DNA of 64,000 nt from JACNKJ01 sp964440095 (GCA_964440095.1 CAYTPZ010000004.1:1-64000), one strand, 5' to 3'; shown: positions 22,958-32,456, counted from the first letter of the stretch. Notes: generated by a model not told the origin, from the letters alone. Program-made: numbers and translations.

Positions 22958-24147
22958 GTGCTCGTCTCGCCCGTCCCCTGCGCATTGTCGCCATCGGCGA
23001 TGAACTGATGCGTGGGGATCATCCCGACACCAACTCGCCCTGGCTGGCCGAGCGATTGGCCCAGTTAGGCCACGTACCCGATTCCATCGAGCAGCTTCCC
23101 GATCGCACGGGCGCGGCTGAGGCTGCCGTTCGTAGCTGGCGAGAAGAAGGCGGCACGTTCTTTCTTGGTGGTGGGCTCGGGCCCACCGAAGACGACGCCA
23201 CGCGCGATGAGATTGCCGCGGGACTGGGTGTCGCGTTGGTTTTGAATGAAGAGGCCTCCGCGATGATCCGCGATCTGGAGAAGCGTCGCGCGCACACTTT
23301 CACTTCTTATACACACCGGCAAGCGAATATGCCCGAGGGTTGCCGGCCCCTGCAAAACCCAGTGGGAACCGCGCCCTCGATATTCTGCGAAAACAGGGGC
23401 GGGTTCCTACTCGTGCTTCCCGGTGTCCCTGTCGAGTACAAGGCTATCTTGGAAAGCGTGCTTCCTCTGCCTGATGACCGGTTGCGCGCGCAGGAATGGC
23501 GACTGGCAGGTCTCGGCGAGGACAAGCTCGCGACCCTGCTCGAAGGCATGCCCGGGCTCGAGAAACTCGGCTTCTATCCCAATCGCGAGGGTATCCGCGT
23601 GCGTTTGCCGGTCGATGACTTCGACCCGGAGGAACTTTCCCGGCGACTGGGCAAGCATCTGGTCTCGCGGGACGGCGCGATGCTGGAGGATGCACTTGTG
23701 GCCAAGCTAGGCGAGCGTGGCGAAACTCTGGCCGTGGCGGAATCCTGTACCGGCGGAATGCTGGGTGCGCGCATCACGCGTGTGGCGGGGGCCAGCGAAG
23801 TCTTTCTTGGCGGCGTGCAGTCCTATGCGAACGAAGTGAAGGAGAATCTGCTCGGCCTGCCGCACGAGCTGCTCGAAACATTCGGCGCGGTGAGCGAAGA
23901 GTGCGCTCGGACCATGGCCGAAGGTGTGCGCATGAAACTCGGCGCGGACTGGGCGCTTTCGATTACGGGTATCGCAGGGCCGGAAGGCGGCACGGAGGAA
24001 AAACCCGTGGGCACGATGCACATCGCGCTGGCGGGGAAAAAAGAAACGCGGCACATTATGCGCCGCGCACCCTGGGACCGCGAAGGCAATCGACGCTTCG
24101 CCGTGCAGGGTGCGTTGACCTTGCTTTGGATGCACTTGAACTATTGA
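22948..24147 (+). CDS. cinA: CinA-family protein (MoCF domain plus nicotinamide-nucleotide amidohydrolase)
   Basis: 399 aa. The N-terminal half is the MoCF-like domain (VAIGDELMRGDHPDTNS, then FFLGGGLGPTEDDATRD), with pyrophosphatase activity in characterised members. The C-terminal ~150 residues are the PncC-type deamidase (AESCTGGMLGARITRVAGAS, ALSITGIAGPEGGTEEKPVG) that recycles NMN. The GTG start overlaps the end of pgpA. In many bacteria cinA precedes thpR and recA; here a CotH gene and a broken thpR stand between. Confidence 0.92.
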   Translation: MDLGARLARPLRIVAIGDELMRGDHPDTNSPWLAERLAQLGHVPDSIEQLPDRTGAAEAAVRSWREEGGTFFLGGGLGPTEDDATRDEIAAGLGVALVLNEEASAMIRDLEKRRAHTFTSYTHRQANMPEGCRPLQNPVGTAPSIFCENRGGFLLVLPGVPVEYKAILESVLPLPDDRLRAQEWRLAGLGEDKLATLLEGMPGLEKLGFYPNREGIRVRLPVDDFDPEELSRRLGKHLVSRDGAMLEDALVAKLGERGETLAVAESCTGGMLGARITRVAGASEVFLGGVQSYANEVKENLLGLPHELLETFGAVSEECARTMAEGVRMKLGADWALSITGIAGPEGGTEEKPVGTMHIALAGKKETRHIMRRAPWDREGNRRFAVQGALTLLWMHLNY

Positions 24148-24152
24148 TTGAA

Positions 24153-24178
24153 TTGGAGTCCACCCGGGTGGACTCCAA
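24153..24178. terminator. Perfect inverted repeat between convergent cinA and cotH-like genes
   Basis: TTGGAGTCCACC followed at once by its complement GGTGGACTCCAA around a CG centre, 26 bp in all. No T tract follows on either side, so it may be a Rho-aided or bidirectional terminator, or a protein site. Confidence 0.5.
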
Positions 24179-24208
24179 GCTGAGAGAGCCGGGTTTCTAC
24201 AAGTCCTC

Positions 24209-25585
24209 CTAGCGCCCTTCATCCGCCAGCAACTCAGCCGCTTCGTCGTAGCGTTCCTGCACGTGATTTTCCAAGGATCCCAACTCCACTGTGAAGTCCG
24301 CATCCTGCACCAGGAAAGTGTATCCCGCCTGTTCGCCATCGTCGCCGGTAACATAGGGTTCGATGAGCGCGTGGGTCGCCTGGTAAATGGACTGCATGCG
24401 GCTGGGGGCGAAAGCTCCGTTGATGGTATCGTCGAGCCAGGCCAGATACCGATCCCAGTAGACTTCATCCTCTGCAAGATAATTGATAAGCGGCCAGGCT
24501 TCGGCCACGTCACCAAGATCCAGCGCGATGGCTCCGCCCTGTTTGCCGATCTGAAGCGTTTCGTTGTGATCCCAGGGTATCCAGCTGACGATGTCATCGC
24601 CCGGCTCGTTGTACAGGTAGTAGTTGTGGGACATGCGCCCGTAGCTGTCCCAATTCTGGATGGCGGTGTTCACCGCGAGCCAATGGATGAATCCGTCCAC
24701 ATCGAAGACCCTTGCCAGTTCTGCTCGCCAGCTGGCCGGATCGCTCTGACGAAGATCCGAATGTAGTGCGGCGAAAATGGCCAGGATATCGCTCCAGTCG
24801 GATGTCGTTTCGTTACTCTTCTTGTCGAAGTCGCTCTCGTCGAAGCTGCCATCGTGGAATGTCGCGCCCGTGCCCTCGGGCTTGTAAAGGTTTCCGCCTT
24901 CGGTGAATTGCGTCTCGATGACCGTGTCGTCCACAACCTCAACGAGGGTGTAGAGCCCGAAGTAGAGTGGACCCTCGCCATGGTCGATGAAGATGCGGCA
25001 GGGCACGGTGTGCGCCACGGGAACGCCCGCCTCGCGCAGGATCCCCGCAGTCAGGTGCTCGCGCATGAGCGAGGGATCTTCGAATCCGTTGGACAAAGAC
25101 AGTTGTTTGAATCCGTAGAAGCGCTGGTTGTTGATCTCCGGCCAAGTGGATTCGTACTGATCGAAGTCGAGCTTCAGCGCCATCTTCCAGATGCCTGCGC
25201 GCCAGACTGAAACCAAACTGGAGTTTCCCTTGAAGCGAACACCCACATGGTACCATTCGATACCCTCGTGGAAAGCGGAGCATGGTGCCCAGATGGGATT
25301 GTCATTGGTAGGTGGCGGCGGAACTCCACCCTGTCCAAAGGGGCCGTAGCTGTCCTCCATGTCCTGAAGCATGGCCTGCCACTGATCGGGATCGATGACG
25401 ATGTCCAAACGCTGAACAGTATCCGAGGGGAAGACCGTATCGATATTCGGTGCGGTGCTGCTGCCATGGGTGGGCCCGGTCCAATCGGGCAGGCCTTCCC
25501 ATTCCACGGGATCGGTGCTGCTCTTGCCGCAGGCCATGAGCACTAGGGGAATCAGGGCAAGGATTGTAACGACACGACGCATCAT
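24209..25585 (-). CDS. CotH-family lipoprotein (putative protein kinase fold)
   Basis: 458 aa. A lipoprotein signal ends LVLMAC. The CotH domain shows WYHVGVRFKGNSSL, the block KLDFDQY, then FKQLSLSNGFEDPSLMREHL. Later come YLYNEPGDDIVSWIPWDHNETLQ, with the DHN motif, and a helical end. CotH proteins of spore coats are atypical kinases; the many CotH proteins in non-sporulating bacteria are surface proteins of unknown target. ATGs at 25585/25582 give a clean signal peptide, though the ribosome-binding site is weak; an in-frame start at 25642 would add 19 residues ahead of it. It sits on the minus strand inside an otherwise plus-strand recombination cluster. Confidence 0.88.
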   Translation of the reverse strand: MMRRVVTILALIPLVLMACGKSSTDPVEWEGLPDWTGPTHGSSTAPNIDTVFPSDTVQRLDIVIDPDQWQAMLQDMEDSYGPFGQGGVPPPPTNDNPIWAPCSAFHEGIEWYHVGVRFKGNSSLVSVWRAGIWKMALKLDFDQYESTWPEINNQRFYGFKQLSLSNGFEDPSLMREHLTAGILREAGVPVAHTVPCRIFIDHGEGPLYFGLYTLVEVVDDTVIETQFTEGGNLYKPEGTGATFHDGSFDESDFDKKSNETTSDWSDILAIFAALHSDLRQSDPASWRAELARVFDVDGFIHWLAVNTAIQNWDSYGRMSHNYYLYNEPGDDIVSWIPWDHNETLQIGKQGGAIALDLGDVAEAWPLINYLAEDEVYWDRYLAWLDDTINGAFAPSRMQSIYQATHALIEPYVTGDDGEQAGYTFLVQDADFTVELGSLENHVQERYDEAAELLADEGR

Positions 25586-25710
25586 GGCGGCAACTTTCGA
25601 AGGGATCCGCGCAAGAGGGTATTCTAGCAGGACAGATGCCAATGCCCAAGTGCGTCATCGCATTGTGCCGAAGATTCTTTCTAACTATCCTGCTTCTATA
25701 CAAGGATTTC

Positions 25711-25809
25711 ATGCGGCTTTTTGTCGGTGTACCACTTCCCGCACAGCAGCGCTTGGCTCTCAGTCAAATTCTTGGACCCAGGGCGTCGGCAACGACCCGG
25801 CCAAGCTAG
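25711..25809 (+). pseudogene. Truncated RNA 2',3'-cyclic phosphodiesterase gene (thpR 5' end)
   Basis: The ATG follows AAGGA with five bases spacing and starts MRLFVGVPLPAQQRLALSQI, the characteristic N-terminus of ThpR/LigT. Homology stops after about 21 codons and the frame ends at a TAG at 25807. ThpR is normally ~180 aa and is often encoded between cinA and recA, which is exactly this position. So the gene was cut here, and what follows is an HNH fragment in another frame. Confidence 0.55.
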
Positions 25810-25886
25810 TTACCCTTTGTTCTGCCTGTCATTCACGGGTTCATGGAGGCCCAGGTGTGCCGTCGAATACTGCCGGCCCATAGAGG
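25770..25886 (+). pseudogene. HNH endonuclease C-terminal fragment
   Basis: In the frame ending at the TAG of 25884-25886 the sequence reads GNDPAKLVTLCSACHSRVHGG, the second half of an HNH motif. The expected upstream HH pair is absent. The fragment begins where thpR homology ends. It has no start codon of its own. Confidence 0.5.
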
Positions 25887-26110
25887 TTTCCATTCTCGCC
25901 GATGGCCGACGCCGTAGTTGTCGGGCCGTGGCCCAAGGACGGGAATAACCCCCGTTTTCGCCTCGGCACGCTCCTGGCAAATGCCGCTCCTTGCCGCGGA
26001 TTTCCCGCAAGAATTGAATTTACGAGCCCTCCGGGGAAGTGCTAAGTTGGCCTCGGAAGATGGGCCGCATCGCGGCGGATGGATAGGTCCGCCTTGTCCA
26101 AGGAGAGAAC
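25887..26110. promoter_or_regulatory. recA upstream region
   Basis: About 220 bp with no gene. TTGAAT at ~26015 and TAAGTT at ~26043 may be part of a promoter, but spacing is poor. I found no GAAC-N-GTTC or CTGT-N8-ACAG LexA-type box. Confidence 0.3.
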
Positions 26111-27211
26111 ATGCCCAGTCAGGAAAACAACGGCCGCGAGAAGGCTCTTGGCCTCGCTGTCTCGTCCATCGAAAAGCAGTTCGGAAAAGGCTCGATCATG
26201 CGCCTGGGCGACAGGCCCATCGAGACCAACATTCCCACCATTTCCACGGGTACCCTTGCCCTGGATCTGGCTCTTGGAGTGGGTGGCGTGCCGCGCGGAC
26301 GGGTTATCGAGATTTATGGTCCCGAGAGTTCGGGTAAGACCACGCTTGCCTTGAGCATCCTGGCCCAGGCTCAGAAGAAGGGCGCTGCGGCCTTCGTGGA
26401 TGCCGAGCACGCCATGGATCCGGTCTATGCCCGCAAGTTGGGCGTGAATGTGGACGATCTTCTGGTCAGCCAGCCTGACACGGGCGAGCAGGCTCTCGAG
26501 ATTACCGAAGTTCTCGTGCGTTCCGGCGCGCTGGACGTGATCGTGGTCGACTCCGTGGCGGCCCTGGTACCCGCCGCGGAAATCGAAGGCGACATGGGCG
26601 ACAGCCACATGGGCCTGCAGGCGCGGCTCATGAGCCAGGCCCTGCGCAAGCTCACCGCCGCCGTGTCCAAAAGCCACACCTGCCTCATCTTCATCAATCA
26701 GATCCGCATGAAGATCGGTGTCATGTTCGGCAATCCCGAAACCACCACAGGCGGAAACGCGCTGAAGTTCTACAGCTCCGTGCGCATGGACATACGGCGC
26801 ATTCAGGCTCTCAAGAGCGGCGAAGACGTCATCGGCAACCGCACCAAGGTAAAGGTGGTCAAGAACAAGGTGGCGCCTCCCTTCAAGATCGCCGAGTTCG
26901 ATCTTTACTACGGCGAGGGCTTCAGCTTGGAAAGTGATCTTATCGATCTGGGTGTGAAGGCGGACTTCGTGCAGAAGACGGGCACCTGGTTCAGCTATGG
27001 AGACATTCGCCTGGGGCAGGGCAAGGAAAATGCTCGGCAGTTCCTCATTCAGAACCCCGAGATTCGCGATAAGCTCAACGGCGAGCTGCGGAATTTCCAC
27101 GGCCTGGATGGAACCCCGGTAGTGGAGGAAGCCCCCGAGGCTCCCGAGGATGAGAAGGTGGAGAAAGCCGCCAAGGCGACCACCACGAAGAAAGCCGGCG
27201 CCGGAAAATGA
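26111..27211 (+). CDS. recA: Recombinase RecA
   Basis: 366 aa. Walker A is GPESSGKTT (~res 73-81), and IVVDSVAALVPAAEIEGDMG holds Walker B and loop L1. INQIRMKIGVMFGNPETTTG includes loop L2 and the filament interface. The C-terminal tail after ~340 is acidic then Lys-rich (EEAPEAPEDEKVEKA). Strand exchange and, in most bacteria, SOS co-protease. AGGAGA precedes the ATG. It overlaps recX by 4 bp (ATGA). Confidence 0.98.
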   Translation: MPSQENNGREKALGLAVSSIEKQFGKGSIMRLGDRPIETNIPTISTGTLALDLALGVGGVPRGRVIEIYGPESSGKTTLALSILAQAQKKGAAAFVDAEHAMDPVYARKLGVNVDDLLVSQPDTGEQALEITEVLVRSGALDVIVVDSVAALVPAAEIEGDMGDSHMGLQARLMSQALRKLTAAVSKSHTCLIFINQIRMKIGVMFGNPETTTGGNALKFYSSVRMDIRRIQALKSGEDVIGNRTKVKVVKNKVAPPFKIAEFDLYYGEGFSLESDLIDLGVKADFVQKTGTWFSYGDIRLGQGKENARQFLIQNPEIRDKLNGELRNFHGLDGTPVVEEAPEAPEDEKVEKAAKATTTKKAGAGK

Positions 27212-27714
27212 GTTCACCTTGCAGGGCTCGGGATCCCTACGCCCGCGTCCTCGACTGGCTGGCCCGCCGTGATCGCAGTGAACGGGAGATTCGTGACAAA
27301 CTGCGGGATTGGGGAGTCGATATCGAGGAGACCGGCGTCATCCTCGCAAAATTGATAGACAAGGGCCTGGTCGATGACCGGGCCTTTGCGCAAAAGCTCG
27401 CGAGCTATCACCAGCGTCACGATCCCGTGGGGCCACCCAGGCTGCTGCGCAAGCTGCGCCAGCGGGGTGTGGCCTCCGATCTGGCTTCCGAGGCTGTCGA
27501 GGCGCTGCGCGATCTGGATCTTCAACGAGAATTGGCCCTAAGGCTTGTTCTCAGGCGCCTACCTTCGCTTCTTCCCTTGGCGCCCGAGGCCAGGGTCCGT
27601 CGGCTGAGTGCTTATCTGGCCCGAAGAGGTTTCGCGCCGTCACTGGTGCGCGAGTTGTGTCATCCCCTCCTGCGGGAGGATTTGAGCCTGGAGGATTACG
27701 AGCATGACCCATGA
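27208..27714 (+). CDS. recX: Regulatory protein RecX
   Basis: 168 aa, all helical. The family's three-helix repeats are seen in YARVLDWLARRDRSEREIRDKL, LIDKGLVDDRAFAQKL and LRQRGVASDLASEAVEAL. It limits RecA filament growth. The start overlaps the recA stop and the end overlaps alaS by 11 bp. Confidence 0.92.
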   Translation: MSSPCRARDPYARVLDWLARRDRSEREIRDKLRDWGVDIEETGVILAKLIDKGLVDDRAFAQKLASYHQRHDPVGPPRLLRKLRQRGVASDLASEAVEALRDLDLQRELALRLVLRRLPSLLPLAPEARVRRLSAYLARRGFAPSLVRELCHPLLREDLSLEDYEHDP

Positions 27715-30334
27715 TGAATTGCGCCGCGTGTTTCTGGAGTTTTTCGCGGCCAAGGGACACAAGCATGTTCCCAGTTCCAGCCTGGTGCCGGGGGGGGATC
27801 CCACCCTGCTTTTCACCACGGCGGGCATGGTTCAGTTCAAGTCGCTCTATTCCACCACGGGTGAGCTGCCCTACCGGCGCGCCATGAGCATTCAGAAGTG
27901 CCTGAGGGCCGGCGGCAAGGATTCCGACCTGGAGAACGTGGGCAAGAGTCCGCGCCATCTCACCTTCTTCGAGATGCTCGGCCACTTCAGCTTCGGCGAC
28001 TACTTCAAGAATGAGTCGGTGGCCTTCGCCTGGGAATTCTTCAAGGACGTGCTGAAGGTCGATACCGAGCGTCTTTGGGTTTCCGTCTTCGAGGACGACG
28101 ATGAAGCGGCCGAGGCATGGAAAGCAATCGGCTTCCCCGCCGAGCGCATCGTGCGCCTGGGCGCGGCCGACAACTTCTGGGGACCGGCCGGCGACACCGG
28201 CGCTTGCGGACCCAGCAGCGAAATCTACTGGGATCTCGGTCCCGAACATGAGGGCGGCGAGATCGGCGGCGGCGTGGGCTTTGACGACCGCTATGTGGAA
28301 GTCTGGAATTCGGTCTTCCCTCAGTACGACCAACAGCCCGACGGCAGCCGTCCCGAACTCGCCAACCGAGGCATCGACATGGGCTCGGGTTTCGAGCGCA
28401 TGCTCATGATGCTTCAGTGTAAGGCCAACGTTTTCGAGACTGACATCTTTCGAAGCATCATGGACGGCATCAAAGACATGACCGGCTTCCAAGGCGAAGA
28501 AGAGGGCGACGCTCTCATCGCCCTTCGCCGGGTGGCCGACCATGCGCGCACCCTCACCTTCACCCTCAGCGAGGGTCTCGTTCCCAGCAATGTGGGACGC
28601 GGTTATGTGCTGCGCCGCATCCTTCGCCGCGCCATGATGAGTCTGCGTACCCTGGGCGTGCATGAACCCATGCTCTATCGGGTCACGGGCCTGGTGGCCG
28701 AGGTGATGGGGGCCTCTTATCCGGAACTTCGCGAGAAGATCGAACGCGTGGCCACGACCATTCGGGCCGAAGAGGAGCGCTTCCTCAAAACCCTCGAACA
28801 GGGTGTTTTGCGTTACCGGGAACTGGTGGATGAAACGCGCAAGGCCGGCGGCGACTTGCTGCCCGGAGAAGGCGTGTTCCGTCTCTACAGCACCTACGGA
28901 ATCCCCTGGGAGATGACCCAGGAAATGGCCGAGGAAGAAGGTCTTGGCGTGGACGAGGCCGGTTATAAAGAAGCTCTGGAGGCCGACCGACGCTTGAGCC
29001 AGGAGTCCAGCCGCTTCGACGAGACGGATCCGGGCACCGGCGAGGCCAACTATGAGAAACTGATCGAGGCTGGCGGCGAGCCTGAGTTCCTGGGCTATGA
29101 CAACTTGGAGGCTGAAGGCAAGGCTCTGGAGTATCGGGTCATCGACGAATCTCAAATGGAAATCGCCTTGGATCGTTCGCCTTTCTACGCGACTTCGGGC
29201 GGACAAGTTGCCGATACGGGTATTCTCGAGGTGGCAGGCAATCAGTTGGAAGTCATCGATGTACAGAAGCGGGGAAGCCGGCATCTGCATCGTGTGCGCC
29301 TGCCCGAAGGCCTTGAGGCCGAAACGGTGGTATCCCAGTTGTCGGAAGGTGCCCTGCATGCCCGGGTGGATGAAGAGCGCCGGGCTGCCATTGCCCGGGC
29401 GCATACAGCCACCCATCTCATGCACGCGGCGCTTCACTCGGTAGTCGGCGACGGCGCCACGCAGGCGGGAAGCTGGGTCGGCCCCGACCGTCTTCGCTTC
29501 GATTTCAATCATCATCAGGGTGTGAATCTGGATGAGCAGCAGGCTGTGGAAGAACAGGTCACCCGTTGGGTTCTGGACAACCTGCCCGTGGGCTGCGAGG
29601 AGATGGGCTACCAGGACGCCATCGCTGCAGGAGCCATGGCACTGTTCGGCGAGAAGTACGGTGACGAAGTGCGTGTGGTGCGCGTGGGCGGCATCTCCAC
29701 CGAACTTTGCGGCGGCACTCATCTGGAACGCAGCGGGTCGGTGGGCGCATTCGTCATCGTGGCTGAAACCAGTGTGGCCAGTGGCATTCGGCGCATCGAA
29801 GCGCTCACCGGATTGGAAGCCCAGCGCCTCCAGGCCTCACGCGCACGCACGCTTTCATCTCTCAGCCAGCGCTTCAAGGCCAAGGAAAATGAGATTCTGG
29901 ATAAGGTGGCGGAACTTGCCGCATCGCGTCAGAAGCTGCGCAAGGACATGGAAGATTTGCGGGCCAAGCAGGCGGCCGCCAGCAGTGGTGATCTGCTCAG
30001 TTCGGCGGGAAAGTTCGGCGAGATCGAATTGTTCCGCGGTGAACTGAGCGCGGAAGATCCCAAGTCCATTCGCGCCATGGCCGATTCCATTCGCGGCAAA
30101 CTGAAAGATGGTCCTGCGATTCTCAAAGCCGAGGCCGGAGGCAAGTTGTCCTTCCTCATTCTTGTGCCCGACGCCTTGTCAAAAACCATCAAGGCGGGCG
30201 ACCTGGTGTCCAAGGCTGCTCAATCCATCGGCGGGCGAGGTGGCGGCAGTCCCACCTTGGCCCAGGCCGGTCTGCCCAATGCCGAAAGTTTCGAGACGGT
30301 TCTCGAAGCCGTGGGCAAGGCGCTGGCGGAATAA
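27704..30334 (+). CDS. alaS: Alanyl-tRNA synthetase
   Basis: 876 aa, full length. Class II core with FLEFFAAKGHKHVPSSSLVP at the N-terminus, DNFWGPAGDTGACGPSSEI (motif region) and VFPQYDQ. The editing domain has HTATHLMHAAL and CGGTH (the zinc ligands), and the C-terminal DHHA1 domain is present (GGRGGGSPTLAQAG). The recA-recX-alaS order is common. Confidence 0.97.
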   Translation: MTHDELRRVFLEFFAAKGHKHVPSSSLVPGGDPTLLFTTAGMVQFKSLYSTTGELPYRRAMSIQKCLRAGGKDSDLENVGKSPRHLTFFEMLGHFSFGDYFKNESVAFAWEFFKDVLKVDTERLWVSVFEDDDEAAEAWKAIGFPAERIVRLGAADNFWGPAGDTGACGPSSEIYWDLGPEHEGGEIGGGVGFDDRYVEVWNSVFPQYDQQPDGSRPELANRGIDMGSGFERMLMMLQCKANVFETDIFRSIMDGIKDMTGFQGEEEGDALIALRRVADHARTLTFTLSEGLVPSNVGRGYVLRRILRRAMMSLRTLGVHEPMLYRVTGLVAEVMGASYPELREKIERVATTIRAEEERFLKTLEQGVLRYRELVDETRKAGGDLLPGEGVFRLYSTYGIPWEMTQEMAEEEGLGVDEAGYKEALEADRRLSQESSRFDETDPGTGEANYEKLIEAGGEPEFLGYDNLEAEGKALEYRVIDESQMEIALDRSPFYATSGGQVADTGILEVAGNQLEVIDVQKRGSRHLHRVRLPEGLEAETVVSQLSEGALHARVDEERRAAIARAHTATHLMHAALHSVVGDGATQAGSWVGPDRLRFDFNHHQGVNLDEQQAVEEQVTRWVLDNLPVGCEEMGYQDAIAAGAMALFGEKYGDEVRVVRVGGISTELCGGTHLERSGSVGAFVIVAETSVASGIRRIEALTGLEAQRLQASRARTLSSLSQRFKAKENEILDKVAELAASRQKLRKDMEDLRAKQAAASSGDLLSSAGKFGEIELFRGELSAEDPKSIRAMADSIRGKLKDGPAILKAEAGGKLSFLILVPDALSKTIKAGDLVSKAAQSIGGRGGGSPTLAQAGLPNAESFETVLEAVGKALAE

Positions 30335-31185
30335 TGCGCATCCTCGTAACAGGATCCGGCGGCATGCTCGGTCAGCGCCTGGTGGAACTGGGATGGCGAC
30401 GCGCCCATCACGTTATTCCCGTGGATCTGCCCAGTTTCGACCTGGCCAATCCCAAGGAAGCGGCGGCGATCCTTCGCGCCGAAGCGCCCGAGGCGGTCAT
30501 CCACACCGCGGCTTTTACCGATGTGGACGCATGCGAATCGCGCTCGGATGAGGCCATGGCCATCAACGGTCTTTCCGTGGGTCCCTTGGCCCAGACTGCT
30601 CTGGACATAGGCGTCTACTTTCTGGCCATCAGCACCGACTACGTTTTCGATGGCGAGAAGGGCCAGCCCTACACGGTGGATGACCAGCCCAATCCTCAAA
30701 CCGTTTATGGAGGATCCAAACTGCTGGGCGAAAGTTTAGCCCTTGAGGCGGGCGGCGCTGTAGCGCGTCTGTCCTGGCTCTTCGGCCCTGGCGGTGGGAA
30801 CTTCGTCAAAACCATGGCCGGGCTCTTAAAAGAGGGCAAGGATCTCAAGGTGGTGGACGATCAGATCGGCCGGCCCACCTTCACGAGGGATGCCGCCAGC
30901 GCCATTATGGATCTGACCGAGGCTCGGGCCCCGGGTATCTGGCACATCTGCAATGGGGGATGGACCAGTTGGTACCAGTTTGCCTGCGCCATCGCTGAGG
31001 GCATGGATCTATCCGCGGATGAACTCATTCGCCCCTGCAGCAGCGAGGAGTATCCCAGACCGGCTGCCCGGCCCGCCGATAGCCGTCTGGATACAAGTCT
31101 TCTGGACAAGCAGTTTTCCGCACTTCAAGATTGGCCGGACGCGCTCAAGCAATACATGGAGGAAGAGGGATGGCTGGTGAAATGA
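30334..31185 (+). CDS. rfbD: dTDP-4-dehydrorhamnose reductase
   Basis: 283 aa extended SDR. The Rossmann GxxGxxG is GSGGMLGQRL, the active site YGGSK is at ~126-130, and HTAAFTDVDACE plus STDYVFDGEKGQPY are RmlD-specific blocks. It makes dTDP-L-rhamnose for surface polysaccharide. The ATG shares a base with the alaS stop (TAATG). The other rml genes are not in the window. Confidence 0.9.
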   Translation: MRILVTGSGGMLGQRLVELGWRRAHHVIPVDLPSFDLANPKEAAAILRAEAPEAVIHTAAFTDVDACESRSDEAMAINGLSVGPLAQTALDIGVYFLAISTDYVFDGEKGQPYTVDDQPNPQTVYGGSKLLGESLALEAGGAVARLSWLFGPGGGNFVKTMAGLLKEGKDLKVVDDQIGRPTFTRDAASAIMDLTEARAPGIWHICNGGWTSWYQFACAIAEGMDLSADELIRPCSSEEYPRPAARPADSRLDTSLLDKQFSALQDWPDALKQYMEEEGWLVK

Positions 31186-31751
31186 AAACGCGCATAAAGG
31201 CCCACCTGGACGGCCACCGCGAACTATTTGCCCGCCTCGACGATTTGTCCGGCCCTCTTGAGGAGGCGGCCAAACTCGTGGCCGGGGCCCTGTCGGCGGG
31301 TCAGCGCGTGTATCTGGCGGGAAACGGTGGTAGTGCCGCCGACGCCCAACATATCGCCGCCGAAATGGAGGGCCGCTACCTGACAGATCGCCCCGCCCGC
31401 GCGGTACACACCCTGGGAGCCAACACATCGACCCTGAGTTCCATCGGCAACGACGATGGTTTCGATTGCGTTTTCGCACGCCAGGTAGAGGGATTCGTAA
31501 ACTCGGGTGATCTGCTCATTCTCATTTCCACCAGCGGCAAGAGCCCGAATCTGATCTTGGCCGCCGAGGCCGCCCGAGACAAAGGCGTGAAGGTCATCGG
31601 CCTTCTGGGCAAGGGCGGCGGCCCCATGTTGCCGCTATGCGACCTGCCCTTGCTGGTGCCTTCCGATCATACGCCATGGATCCAAGAGGCTCACATCGCT
31701 CTTGGGCATCTTCTTTGCGAACTCACCGACCACATCATGGACGGCCAATAG
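31170..31751 (+). CDS. gmhA: Phosphoheptose isomerase (SIS domain)
   Basis: 193 aa. The SIS fold shows YLAGNGGSAADAQHIAAEMEG, ISTSGKSPN and the late EAHIALGHLLCELTD helix. It converts sedoheptulose 7-phosphate to heptose 7-phosphate for LPS core or S-layer sugars. GGAGG stands eight bases before the ATG at 31170, which lies inside the end of rfbD (16-bp overlap). Confidence 0.9.
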   Translation: MAGEMKTRIKAHLDGHRELFARLDDLSGPLEEAAKLVAGALSAGQRVYLAGNGGSAADAQHIAAEMEGRYLTDRPARAVHTLGANTSTLSSIGNDDGFDCVFARQVEGFVNSGDLLILISTSGKSPNLILAAEAARDKGVKVIGLLGKGGGPMLPLCDLPLLVPSDHTPWIQEAHIALGHLLCELTDHIMDGQ

Positions 31752-31808
31752 ATTCACTTGTCGCTTTTAGGGGCCTTTGCTAGCTTGGGCCGATCAGTGA
31801 GGGAGCAC

Positions 31809-32456
31809 ATGAAGGGACCCGTCGTCATCGGCTTGGCTGGAGGATCCGGCTCAGGCAAGACCAGCGTAGCTCTGAAGGTTCAGAGCTATTTCCCCTATGA
31901 GCGTGTGGTCATCCTGAGCCACGATGCCTACTATCGCGACAATTCCAACCTGTCCATGGAAGAACGGGCCAAGATCAATTATGACCACCCCGCCGCCTTC
32001 GAGACCGAGCTGCTGCTCTATCATCTAGACACCATGCGCGATGGGGGGGCCGTAACCCAGCCCATCTACGACTACGAGACCCATTCGCGTAAGAATGAAG
32101 GCGAGAACGTGGGGCCGGCCGAGATCATCCTGCTGGAGGGAATTCTTGTATTGGAAGACGCTCGCCTGCGCGAGCGCATGGACATACGCATTTTCATCGA
32201 TGCGGACGCCGATGAGCGTTTCATTCGCCGCCTTCAGCGCGACGTGAAGAGCCGCGACAGGGACATCGATTCCATCATCAAGCAATACAGCAAGACCGTT
32301 CGTCCCATGCATCTGCAATTCGTTGAATCGAGCAAGCGCTATGCGGATCTGATCATTCCCGAGGGCGCGCACAACGAAGTGGCCATCGACCTGATCGTCA
32401 CCAAGGTTCAGGATATTCTGAACCGGAAGGACGAGACCAAGGAGTCTGAAGCATGA
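31809..32456 (+). CDS. udk: Uridine kinase
   Basis: 215 aa P-loop kinase phosphorylating uridine and cytidine. Walker A is GLAGGSGSGKTS (~res 7-18), HDAYYRD is the nucleoside site, NYDHPAAFETELL the specific block, and RRLQRDVKSRDRD carries the lid arginines. GGGAG is just before the ATG. It overlaps the next gene by four bases. Confidence 0.93.
   Translation: MKGPVVIGLAGGSGSGKTSVALKVQSYFPYERVVILSHDAYYRDNSNLSMEERAKINYDHPAAFETELLLYHLDTMRDGGAVTQPIYDYETHSRKNEGENVGPAEIILLEGILVLEDARLRERMDIRIFIDADADERFIRRLQRDVKSRDRDIDSIIKQYSKTVRPMHLQFVESSKRYADLIIPEGAHNEVAIDLIVTKVQDILNRKDETKESEA

Noticed and set aside
25887..26110. LexA box before recA
   Set aside because: No sequence close to the known Gram-negative or Gram-positive consensus is present.
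27551..29722. 723-codon open frame antisense to alaS
   Set aside because: It mirrors alaS codons, is His/Gln/Ala-rich without motifs, and alaS is complete with all its catalytic blocks.
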